A stretch of DNA of 17,751 nucleotides, from NCBI GenBank assembly GCA_003990745.1, contig RBNI01002706.1, forward strand, positions 1 to 17,751, in the 5' to 3' direction. Below, piece by piece: positions 1 through 8,524 of this stretch. Under the pieces are notes generated by a model, which saw only the letters and a program-made list of their open reading frames with translations, was not told where the DNA came from and did no database searches. This DNA comes from Jimgerdemannia flammicorona. Taxonomy: Eukaryota; Mucoromycota; Endogonomycetes; Endogonales; Endogonaceae. The position numbers were made by a program, and so were the translations under genes. Position 1 is the stretch's first letter, and the number at the start of each line of letters is the position of its first letter.

Positions 1-771
1 AAAAAAAAAAAGTGTGGTTTTTGAATTATATCTCTCTATTTATTCATATAGTAGTATATTAGAATAAAGTTGTCATCCCACAGAATAGCTTCATTATTGT
101 CAAATGCTGGGTATGATGTTGGTAAGTAGAGAAGCAGTGTTTTGTCTTTACTAATTATATTTATAGTATTCCATCATACTTCTACAAAATAGAGGAGTAC
201 TAAGCTATAGATATTTATAAGAGACAGCAGTACTGTAGCTCAGTTGACAATGACATTCCAAATATCAGTGTAGATGTAGTTGTAGACTTTGGAGGTTATG
301 GCTGAGTATATATTTGAGAGTTTGTGGTTGTAGTTTTTGGTTCATTGTAGTTCTCTCTTTTGATATACTGTATGTTCAGTATATATACTTTTGATCCTGA
401 TTAGTAAGGTTCCAATTTTATATATCTTATGTTCTGTGACTTCAAGTTGACTCCACTTCATGATCTGTAACTTTGGTTTGACTCAGCTTTGTGATCTTGT
501 ATATGATTTCTAGAATTGTTCTAAGGGTAATGTGTAATTTCAGTGACTTAGAGATTGTATACTTATAACTCTCCCTATCTTAGTTTTTGACATTCTCATT
601 GAGGTCTTCTAATTTAGTCTGGTGTTATTACATCATTGGGATGGTCAAAAGTCTGGTAATGTTCTATTTTTTTTAGAATATAGTATGCTTATAGTCCAGT
701 TGCTTAATATATTGAATTTATATATTAAAGGGTCATGTGTTTGATGCTGTATACCAGAGGTAATTCTGACA
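1..771 (-). repeat. Probable 3' LTR of the gypsy element, outer border unresolved
   Basis: Read on the minus strand after the pol stop near 1024, the sequence reaches TGTCAGAATTACC at 771 going down, followed by CACATGACCC about 30 bases further on. Fungal gypsy LTRs often open with TGTCA followed by a CACGTGACC block, and here that block would have lost its CpG. LTRs begin with TG, which fits. The other end (CA on the minus strand) cannot be fixed, and no second LTR copy is present in the window for comparison. Bases 1-11 are a poly-A run at the window edge. Apart from AT-rich sequence nothing else is recognisable in 1-760. Confidence 0.4.
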
Positions 772-1023
772 TCATTTCTGCTGGAGAATTTCCTCAATAG
801 AATCTTCTTAAATATCTATATCTCATTTTCTACTAGAGGTATTGAGATAATAGGCTGACTTTCGGTTTTGTTATTTTTCTAGATAGTCAGTATTTATTTT
901 GTTTCCTTTTGCTAAAGTGTGGCAGAGTCTTTGATTTTGTTCATGATAATTATATGAATACTTTAAACAGTATTCAGAAGAGGTAATATAGTATAGTAAT
1001 AGTAGATATCAGAGTAGATTGAG

Positions 1024-1206
1024 CTAGTTGTTTAAGAAGTCATATTCTTGAACTAAGTCAGTAGCATTCTGGAGATTTGTTCTGAATTCCCATGTAGTAT
1101 TGCAGATTGGATAACTTTTTATTTGACCAGATATTCTGGGTGGTGATTATTGTGGCTATATTTATAGAGAATTTGCTTAACTTTGTATTTTTCTTAGTCA
1201 TTAATG
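1024..1206 (-). pseudogene. Chromodomain-like C-terminus of gypsy integrase
   Basis: After the integrase, the minus strand encodes EKYKVKQIL near 1206-1180 and, after a damaged middle, TTWEFRTNLQNATDLVQEY near 1095-1040. The chromodomain pattern is EEYEVEKIL, then a WKGY segment, then NTWEP..NL..A..LV.E. The first and last parts are clear; the central WKGY part is lost or shifted. A chromodomain at this place defines chromoviruses, where it is known to steer integration to heterochromatin. Function here is inferred from the family. Confidence 0.65.
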
Positions 1207-1559
1207 ATAATAGGTACTAGTGGTTTTATAGTTTGATTTGGAAATAGTTCATCATTAATTTCATTATATTGTTGAGATATTGAACATTGAAGACTGGGTG
1301 TATCTTGATAATATTCAGTAGGGCTAGTTTGTAGAATATTAGAAAAACTTATGTGATGATTTTGAATAATCTGATGAACTTGCTCTTCAGCTTTATAGTG
1401 GGTCTGTATTTGAGGATATCAACTCAGTATCCTCAGATATCTAGTAAAACATTTTCTCTAATATCAAAAGTTTCTTCTCAGCAATACTAGTTGATATACT
1501 GAGATTGTTAATATTGAGCTTGAGATAGGTTTTCAATTGTAATTTTGCTCAGATTGTAT

Positions 1560-2330
1560 ATTTAGAGTAAGAATTCCTCAACAGCTTCAACAGTAGAGAG
1601 TTCATCTGTAGTTCTGATAAGAATCAGAGAAGTGTTTGGGTTTTATCCTATATTGGTAAAAAATGGAGTCATTCTGAAGAAAGCTTGTTTGCTATTATTG
1701 TAGACAAACTCAACTGCACTAAGGTATTCATATCAATTATCTTGCCTATAGAAAATATAGTTTCTTAGTATTTGTTCTAGAGTTCTGTTTATTCTTTTAA
1801 TTAATAGATTAGTTTCTAGGTAAAAGACTATAAATAATATAAGTTTTATTTGAAGATATACATGTAAGGCTATCCAAAAGTAGCTGCTGAATTTCAAGTC
1901 TCAGTTAATAATAATAATCTTAGGAAGATCATTATAGTAGAAGATTTTGTCAAATAAGAGTGTAGCAATTTCCAGTACAGTTGCAGTTGTAGCAGTAGGC
2001 ATAAAGTGAGCTTGTTTGCTAAAATAGTCTATAAAGACAACAATTGTATCTTTTCTATTCTTAGTTCAGAGCAGTTATATAATGAAGTCTATTGAGATTT
2101 GTTGCTAATCAACAGATGGTATCAGAATAGAGTGGAATAGTCTAGGTATTACTAGAGTTGAGGACTTATTATATTGGCAGATATTATAAGAAATGATATA
2201 GGTTATTAACTTGTCTATCATAGGGGCCAATAGAAGCTTTAAAAAATAACTTCATTGTATTTATCAAATTCTAGATATCTAGCTATAGGGGCATTATGAC
2301 ATTCAAACAGAATAGTCCTTTAGAGATCTC
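1560..2330 (-). pseudogene. Gypsy integrase, DDE residues mutated
   Basis: Minus-strand translation shows QQISIDFI near 2106-2083, DTIVVFIDYFSKQAHFMPT near 2050-1995, a degraded second catalytic motif IIIN*DLKF near 1915-1890, and KRINRTLEQI near 1798-1770. These match the DDE integrase core of Ty3/gypsy elements. The first Asp is retained (codon 2089-2087). The second is Asn at 1906-1904 and the catalytic Glu is Lys at 1798-1796. Both changes are G to A on the coding strand, equivalent to CpA to TpA on the plus strand. The upstream zinc region keeps only part of its HHCC set. Inactive. Confidence 0.88.
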
Positions 2331-2559
2331 AATTATTAGAGATATACAATCTATCCTCATAATAAATAGTATTGTCCTTTAATTGATATTAGTGATACTG
2401 AGAGTGCTTGTCAATATCATCACTATTTAGAATTTCTCAAAGAGCTTGAGCTTATTTATCATCAGTATATATAGTGATAATTTGTTCTATAATAGAATTT
2501 ATAACTAGAGTGAGAGTTGGTATGACTTCTTCAATTGGTGATCTAGAGATTACATCAGT

Positions 2560-2960
2560 AATAATGTTTTTCTTGCCAGAGTTATATTATATTTTATAGT
2601 CAAAATTGGTAAGGACTTTCATCTATTTGCTTATATTCAGAAAAGAGTAGCCTAGATCTTAATATTGATTAATGATTTAGTCTATTAATATAGTGAAGTA
2701 TACTCCTTTGAGATATAGATACTATTTGATCAGAGTGTCTACAATGGCTAATATTTCCTTCTCAAGAGTTGTATAGTTGATTTTGGCATGATTGAACTTG
2801 TGAGAATAATAGGTCACAGAGTGTCCTCCTTACATAAGTATTGCTCCAAAAGCTAGGTCAGAGGTATTATTAGTAACTTTATAATATAAGGTAGAATTCA
2901 CTGCTTGAAGTACTAGAGTAGTTATCAGGATATCTTTACAGCTTGAAAGACTGTATCTTG
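2560..2960 (-). pseudogene. Gypsy RNase H domain, broken
   Basis: Minus-strand translation of about 2880-2690 reads NTSDLAFGAIL, then a His/Ser-rich stretch and NYTTLEKEILAIVDTL. Gypsy RNase H has the pattern TDAS.FAIGAVL followed by NY...EKELLAIV, so the domain is recognisable although the first Asp motif has become NTSD and stops interrupt it. It is in a different frame from the RT upstream, so at least one frameshift separates them. RNase H would have removed the RNA template during cDNA synthesis. Confidence 0.75.
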
Positions 2961-2999
2961 TTTGAGTTCCTATTTAGCAAGGTTGTTAAAGTCTTTCTC

Positions 3000-3760
3000 T
3001 AGCTTTATGATCCAGAGTTGTTATTCTTTTTTACCATTCATGATCAATTAGGTAAGAGCAGTAGTAATCTTGACAAAGTTTATAATGAATCACCTATAAT
3101 AGTTTGCTAATTCTAGAAATAACTGAAGGTCTTTCAGCTTCTGGAGTCTGGGCCATTTCTTAATTATAGAGATTTTGCTAGGATCTATATTGATTCCATT
3201 GAGAGTAATAATCTATCCAAGAAATTGAATTTCCTTCAGATGAGATTTATATTTGCTGAGTTTTACAAAAAGTCAGTTTTCTTAGAGTTTCAGTAGCACT
3301 AGTTCAAGATGTTTAAGATGTTCCTCCAGGGTTTTACTGAAGACTAGAATTTCTTCAATGTGGATAACAATAAATTTGTCAAAATATGGATATAGGATAG
3401 TATTCATCAGAGTCTGGAAGGTTGTAGAAGTATTAATTAAGCCAAAGAGAATAATTAGTTAAAATTTCTATAGCAAGTTCAGAAGGCAGTTTTGTAGATA
3501 TCTTTTTCTATTATAGTAATTTTTCAGTAGCTATTTTATAGATCGAAAGAGCTTATAAATTGTGGGTTAGTAAGTATATTGAATATTTTATTGATTTTGA
3601 ATAGTGGGCAATAGTTCTTGATGGTTTATTTATTGAGGTCTCAATAATTAATACATATTTATAGATCTCCTCCTTTCTTGATGACAAAGAGAACTAGTAT
3701 ATTATATAGTGATATACTAGGTCTAATGAACTCTTGTTCTAGGATTTCATCATTCTCTTT
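3000..3760 (-). pseudogene. Gypsy reverse transcriptase domain, catalytic Asp pair lost
   Basis: The minus-strand translation gives clear RT landmarks: VIKKGGDL then CINY near 3690-3640 (the usual form is KKDG then RMCVDYR), FGLINTSTTFQTLMN near 3450-3405 (usual FGLTNAPATFQ), and ILVFSKTLEEHLKHL near 3350-3300 followed by HLKEIQFLG near 3240. The central YxDD box reads HIEE: both catalytic aspartates (plus-strand 3351-3356) are Glu codons. In-frame stops appear at several conserved Arg or Asn/Tyr positions. The enzyme would have copied the element RNA into DNA; this copy is inactive. Confidence 0.85.
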
Positions 3761-4374
3761 TTTAAGTATATTAATTTCTCTAAGAGATATTTGGTAGATT
3801 GGCTTAGAGGCTGGATTGGCATCTGGTAGAGTTTTGATTGTATAGTTAACTACTTATTTTGGTGGTAGATCTTTGGAAATGTTTTTCAGAAATATATCTT
3901 ATAATTTCCAGAGTAAGGATCTAAGTGACTGTCCACTTTGAAAAAGTCTTCTTCAAGATTCTCAGATTTTTCTTTAGATGGATATATGGAGATAGCAAAG
4001 AGAGAATATTTCTTTGCTAATTTTTTGAGTTATAGTTTGTTAATATAAGTGATCTTTAGATCTAAGTTACAGAAGCTGAGTGGGTCCCTTTCACCTTGCA
4101 GTTTGAAATTGTGGTATTCTTTCTTAATAGTTAGAGAATAGTTCACTCAATCTATTATGGAGTTTTCTTGTTTTAACCATAGTATCTCAAGGATAATCTC
4201 ATTGTCTGGGAGTAGTACTATTTGGAAGATAATATGTACTCAGTAGTTGCCAATTCTGAAGTATAGATTGTAGACTTCCTTGCTAATGATATATAAGGTT
4301 CTATTAACCATAGTGACTGCTTGAGTTTATTATATCAGAGAGGTTAGAACTTTAAGTCTATTGGCTGTTTCTTC

Positions 4375-4430
4375 ATTAATAAAATTGCCTGAGATACTGC
4401 TATCTATCATAATCTTGACAGAGGCTTGAT
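4375..4430 (-). pseudogene. Gypsy aspartic protease active site, mutated
   Basis: The minus-strand translation of 4410 down to 4381 reads MIDSSISGNF. Retroviral-type aspartic proteases of gypsy elements have a DSG active-site triad (typically IDSGAS followed by NF). The Asp is kept (codon 4404-4402) but the following Gly is Ser. The family assignment rests on this motif and on its position just upstream of the RT domain. The protease would have matured Gag and Pol inside the virus-like particle. Confidence 0.7.
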
Positions 4431-4459
4431 TAATAAAAGCTTGTAGTATAAGCAGTTTG

Positions 4460-5495
4460 TCTGATCCAATGGTAGTAATTTTGGTTATAGATGGCTTTCT
4501 TCTGTTGGCTCTTTGTTAGGCTAGCTAATTGATACCAGAGAAGTAATATCTATCATTTAAGAAGAATACATTCCAATTTTATGAGGGTATCAGTCACTAG
4601 GTACAAATCTGTCTTCTATTTTTCTATAGAATTATTCCTTCTTATTTATGGTAGATTGTTCTGGGGCTTTGATTAATGAGCCAAATTCTTTGGAACCTCG
4701 GATAGTAGGTAGTAGTTTGGGAACTTTCTTGACTATCAGAGTTAATTCAATATTCTTGAATAGGATCTGGGTAATACAGTAACCAATAGGTATTTTAACT
4801 AGTATCCAACTATGGTTTCTGATGAGGATAATGATTTCACCTATATAGTTTTTGTCTATGACTTCTCTTTCTACTGAGAATCCACTTAATGCTAGGCTGC
4901 TGCAATAGTATATTCTTTTAATATATTCTTTGGAAATTTGAATGCTAATTCCTATAGAGACTTATTTAACTTCTCAGTTAGAAATGATAGTTTCTTTAGC
5001 TGTATATAAATTATATCCAACTGCAATAGCTGTTGTCCTTAACTTGACAAAGTCTAGAGTCTTGGTAGTCAGATTGCTGAGATAGTACAGAGTAGTAATA
5101 GTTACTTATATAGATGTTAGGAGCTTCTGATTAGAGCAGACACTGGCCATATATCTAGTCTTTCAGCAATAGAAGTATGCTCTACTTCTTTTGAGTTTAT
5201 TTCTTTCTCCTTTAGTGAGTTTCTTGAAAGTACTTGGCTGAGTAGTTTAGAATTTCAGAGTATCTAAGAGATAGATATAGAGGGAGCTCTAGATGATTCA
5301 TCCTTAGTTTCTTCCTTCTTAGTCTATGCTTTTTTCTTATTATGGAATTGTTTTTGATGTAGAATTGGTCTAGCTGTTAGAATTTAATTGACTATGGTCT
5401 TAATTCTAGTCAGGTATCATTGTTGGTATTTATAACCAACTAGATATTCTTGTTCTCAGATCTTTCTTGTAAGCTATTCTGATAGTATATTAAAT
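4460..5495 (-). pseudogene. gag: Gypsy gag remnant with decayed CCHC zinc knuckle
   Basis: Upstream of the protease on the minus strand, 5180 down to 5133 translates as AYFYC*KTRYMASVC. With Tyr at the first Cys and Tyr at the His this is exactly the C-x2-C-x4-H-x4-C spacing of a retroviral zinc knuckle, and both replacements (TGC to TAC, CAT to TAT) are CpA-to-TpA changes on one strand or the other. Further upstream, about 5490-5400, AYKKDLRTRISSWL resembles the capsid C-terminal region of gypsy Gag, but this is weak. Many stops occur. Gag would package the element RNA. The N-terminus is not identified and may be cut off by the copia fragment. Confidence 0.6.
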
Positions 5496-5499
5496 ACGT

Positions 5500-6190
5500 A
5501 GTCTGCTCTGGAACTCCTTTATACTTCATTATTAGCAATATATCCTAGACCAATAGTGTTCAGGAGTGACTGTCATAAATAAGATAGCACAGTGTTCCTT
5601 CTGCTATGGTAATTTGCATTGGAAACCCATTAAAAGGATTTTCAGACATCTTAGAGTATGGAATCTTATATGCTCATCCTCAGTAGATTGAGCAGGAGCA
5701 ACAACAACACTATTTAGCTATTCAGTACATATGATGCAGATTGGGCAGGTGATCACAATGACTACCAATCTATAATAGGATATCTCTTCTATATTGGCAA
5801 AAGGTCTATTATTTTATAGCTAATGCAGAAGTAATCATCTATAGTAATATCATCAATATAGATAAAGTATCAGATATTGTTATTGGTAACAAAAGAAGCC
5901 ATTTGGCTCTGGAAACTATTAAATGAGCATGGCTTCACTCAGAAGAACCCTATATGATCAAGCAGGACAATCAGTTGATAATAAATAGTATTTGCTAAGA
6001 ATCTAGTACATTACAATAAAATGAAATATATCAATATATAGTATTATTTTATATATAAATATATAGAGTTTGGGAGTATATACTTAGAGTATATTCTTAC
6101 AGAGTATATGATTGCTGATTTACTTACAAAAGTCCTTCCAAAGGCGAAGTTCAAATAATGTGTTAAAGGAATAGAACTCTTCTTTTAAAT
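5500..6190 (+). pseudogene. Ty1/copia pol 3' fragment (RT end plus RNase H), broken
   Basis: The plus strand encodes the end of a copia pol. LAIYPRPIVF near 5530-5560 matches the usual LA..TRPDI segment, HWKPIKRIFRHL near 5618-5655 matches HW.AVKRI.RYL, and YDADWAGDHNDYQSIIGYL near 5728-5785 is the copia RNase H opening. AIWLWKLLNE lies near 5900-5930, IKQDNQ near 5957-5975 in a shifted frame, and MIADLLTKVLPKAKFK near 6110-6155 is the typical copia C-terminus. Stops and at least two frameshifts interrupt it. It lies opposite in strand to the gypsy element and directly abuts it. No upstream copia protease or integrase is seen, so it is a fragment. Confidence 0.82.
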
Positions 6191-6404
6191 ATTACAGGAT
6201 AATATACCCTCTATACCAGCATTTTAGCAAAGTCTAGTAGTTAATTATGAGATATTTTTCATGCCCTCAAAAGCCTCTCTTATCATATTTGCATTATCCA
6301 CATCTATATCTTACATTCTTACTATATTTCTCATCTATGAGTAGATTCTAAGGATAATATGTATTGTATTTTGTAGATATTTTGAATATATTTCAGAACC
6401 AATG
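6191..6404. other. AT-rich spacer between copia remnant and LINE copy A
   Basis: No gene, RNA or clear LTR boundary is visible here. By position it should hold the copia 3' LTR, since it follows the pol C-terminus and a purine stretch (AAAGGAATAGAA near 6166-6177), but no LTR ends can be fixed and there is no second copy to compare. The sequence stays as AT-rich as the gypsy region, then the composition changes sharply at about 6405-6480 where the LINE begins. Confidence 0.5.
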
Positions 6405-6440
6405 CCTTTCTCTGATACAATTCACATTATACCAACTTCA
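6405..6440 (+). repeat. 5' terminal block of LINE copy A
   Basis: CCTTTCTC followed by TACAATTCAC and AACTTCAAGCAA recurs at 12023-12060. Homology between the two copies starts at the same base in two different contexts (AT-rich debris here, LINE ORF2 there), which marks this as the true 5' end of the element. The leader before ORF1 is only about 40 bases, short for a LINE. A pyrimidine-rich CCTTTCTC start would suit an initiator-type transcription start; this last point is inference. Confidence 0.75.
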
Positions 6441-6444
6441 AGCA

Positions 6445-8493
6445 ATGGTTTTCAACACAACTCAGAGAAAAGGTATTATACAAATATCATCAAGCAAGAG
6501 TTCTGATGAGAGTGCTAGGTTGGGCAGACCTGGGGCTTTTGGCTGGCAGAATGTGGAGAGGGGTTATGGCTGGAAGATGGGGGCCTTTGGAGGGTCGAAG
6601 GGTGGAGAGGGCTCTGGAGAGAGACCAGTGTCTGGTGGCAATGAGAGAAGGCCTGGCCCCCCAAGCTTTGTAGACAAGGTGAAGGGGAGTGGATGGCTGG
6701 CTGGATCTAGGGCTGGTGCTGCTGAAGGGAAGGGCAAGGCGAGCCTTGGGAGGGGGGGAGATACTCAGGTGTGGGATGCAAGCATAGGTACTAGAGGTGC
6801 TGTGGCTGGGGGTGGGACTGCTGATGGAAGTGTGATGGGGAATCAGAAAAAAAAAAAAGATGTGATGGATGGCAGAGTGGGGCAGGGGTTCCCAATGCAG
6901 AAGGGGGACCTGGCCAATGGTGTAATGGGGCTGGCAGTAGTACTGTTACTCTAGAAATCAATCTCAGAGTTCATGGTGACACTGTGCTTCTGGGGCTTGG
7001 TAGTGACAGCAAGGATGGTCCTAGGGCTTATTTTGAAGCAGGTGACTGGGGCCGCCTTGGTGAAGTTCCTGAAGGGTCTGGAGGGGGTTGAGGTGGATTG
7101 TGAGGAGGCAGGCCCACTGGAGAGGCTCTGAAGACTTGGGGAAGTGGTGGTCTCCATGGTGTACTGCCTGAGATGGGACCCCAGGGTGGTGCAGCTGCTG
7201 GTGAAGGGATTGCCTACAGTGATGATGGAGGAGACTAGGAGGAGAGTGGAGGAGGTGATGGTGTAGTATAGTGATGTGGTGGATATTGGCTTCCTGGTGT
7301 GGGAGGGGACTTCCATTAGGACAGGTGACATAAACATTAGGGTTAGACTGGCTGGAAGAGAGGCCACAGGGAAGATGAGCAACTGGCCCTTGGTATTGAT
7401 GTGGGGGGCTTTTGTCTGTAAGGTATCAAGAGTGAGAGAGAGTGAAGAGGAGTAAGAGAACTTATTGGAGGCTCTGGAGGAGTTGAGTGGTACTATTGAG
7501 AGGAGGGCAAAGGCCTGGAAATTGTATGTGGAGTTGATGTATCTGGAGATTATTGATGAGAAGCATATTCACACTGACAAGAGGCAGTGGGAGAGGGCTC
7601 AAGGGTGCAGGAGGCAGAGGGAGTTGCTAGTGAGTATAGATGGAGGGGATAAGATGAAGGCTGGGGGCTCTGAGAAGTCTGGGGGAGTGGAGGTAAGTGT
7701 CTGGGCTAGCAAGAGAGGGGGTGATCAGGAGGAGGGCCTGGAAGGGGCTGAGAAGGTACTGCTCAAGGACCCATTTGCTGATGGTTCTTTTGAGGTCCGG
7801 GACCCAGTTGTCAATGACACTCCCCCTCTAATCAGACAGGGTCCAGCTGCAAGAGGGTGGGCAGCAGAGGATGAGCTGATGTGAGGTGCTCAGTGGGTAC
7901 ACTTTGGAGTTCCTGATGTGGCAAAGGGTGGATGGGTGGTGGCTGTTGGCAAGGATGAGCTGGTGGATGTCTCTGAGGAGAGATGGGATAAGATGGCCAG
8001 TGTAGAAGCAGATACCACAATGCTGGATGCAGGAAGGCCAGGGATGCCAGGAGGGAAGGAGGTGGGGAACCTGCTGTAGATGAGCAAGGTGATGGATAAC
8101 CTCATAGCTGAGGAGTTGGGGGAAGTAGACCTGCAAGTGATGAGTGAGAAGCATTGGGCAGAGATTCTACAGAGAGAAGGGGTGGTGGGGGCACTAAAGG
8201 CAGAGATTCTTGCGATTTTCCTAGAGGAGGAGAGATATGAGATTAATAAGGTGAGAGAGGTGGAGCTTGTGGTAGTTGCTGGTGAGTGGGCTGCCTACTG
8301 TTGGGCTGAGCAGCATGGTTTGCAGCTCTGGCAGGAGGTATGTCTGGAGTATCATGAGGACTTTGAGGAAAAGGAGAACGGGGCAATGGCTGAACTTCTG
8401 GAAGGGTTGGAAGTACAGACAGCTGAGGAGAAGGTGCTGGCTGCCAAACATGACTTGGACTTGGCACAGGAGGAGTTGAATGTGGATTTGTAG
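6445..8493 (+). pseudogene. LINE copy A ORF1 (RNA-binding protein), nonsense-riddled
   Basis: This frame would give a protein of about 682 residues. The first ATG at 6445 opens MVFNTTQRKG; it is chosen because the copy-conserved GIIxISSSKSSDE block follows at once, but copy B lacks this ATG, so the start is uncertain. A Gly-rich N-terminal third carries a 12-base A run (6847-6858) giving a Lys run. The middle (about 7186-7310) has VVQLLVKGLP then ETRRRVEEVM and DVVDIGF, which looks like an RRM-type beta-alpha-beta unit. The C-terminal third is acidic and helical and ends ELNVDL. Stops are TAG 6952, TGA 7129, TAG 7264, TAA 7453, TGA 7882 and TAG 8077. The last replaces a Trp codon kept in copy B. 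No CCHC knuckle is seen. ORF1 proteins of LINEs coat the element RNA. Confidence 0.75.
6847..6858 (+). repeat. 12-base A run inside LINE ORF1
   Basis: Twelve consecutive A residues encode a short Lys run in copy A ORF1. Copy B has an interrupted version (AAAAAAAAC). The ORF1 frame is preserved on both sides in each copy, so this is part of the gene and not an inserted poly-A tail. A basic patch here could help RNA binding or nuclear entry; that is inference. Confidence 0.6.
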
Positions 8494-8524
8494 AGACTGT
8501 GATTGATAATCACCATTATTCCTA
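8494..8524 (+). other. 31-base ORF1-ORF2 spacer, copy A
   Basis: ORF1 ends with TAG at 8491-8493 and the ORF2 ATG is at 8525, leaving 31 bases. Copy B has exactly the same 31-base distance (14124-14154), ending in the shared CATTATTCC block. ORF2 is in the +1 frame relative to ORF1 in both copies. The constant spacing suggests that ORF2 was translated from a bicistronic RNA by reinitiation or internal entry, as proposed for other two-ORF LINEs; that is inference. Confidence 0.6.

Larger units (their letters stand above)
1024..4460 (-). pseudogene. pol: Gypsy pol polyprotein, broken (PR-RT-RH-IN-chromodomain)
   Basis: This stretch encodes the enzymatic polyprotein of the gypsy element and is about 3.4 kb (roughly 1,140 codons), the usual length for a chromovirus pol. 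Domains on the minus strand are protease near 4381-4410, RT about 3760-3000, RNase H about 2960-2560, a zinc-binding integrase N-terminus about 2330-2150 with its first Cys of the CxxC pair replaced by Tyr, integrase core about 2110-1700, and a chromodomain-like tail ending at a TAG at 1026-1024. Stops occur throughout, many at expected Arg or Trp positions, and the reading frame shifts between RT and RNase H. It is a pseudogene; no part can be active. Confidence 0.85.
1..5500 (-). mobile_element. Degenerate Ty3/gypsy (chromovirus-like) LTR retrotransposon
   Basis: The minus strand carries, in the canonical Ty3/gypsy order, a gag zinc knuckle, aspartic protease, reverse transcriptase, RNase H, integrase and a chromodomain-like tail. 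That order, with integrase after RNase H, separates Ty3/gypsy from Ty1/copia. All frames are interrupted by stops and some frameshifts, so no intact protein can be made. The DNA is very AT-rich and almost without CpG. The 5' LTR is not seen: at about 5500 the homology gives way to a plus-strand copia remnant, so the gypsy 5' end is missing or lies beyond it. The left border is open, because the probable 3' LTR runs towards base 1. Domain assignment is from direct translation; the family name is inferred from domain order and motifs. Confidence 0.88.

Noticed and set aside
232..310. tRNA-like start GTAGCTCAGTTGACAATGAC
   Set aside because: It resembles a tRNA A box, but the D stem does not pair well, no B box (GGTTCGAATCC-like) follows at the right distance, and no acceptor stem closes. 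Treated as chance or a decayed SINE at best.
1..6400. Host genes in the AT-rich left half
   Set aside because: Six-frame reading gives only gypsy and copia fragments with many stops, and no other conserved protein could be followed.
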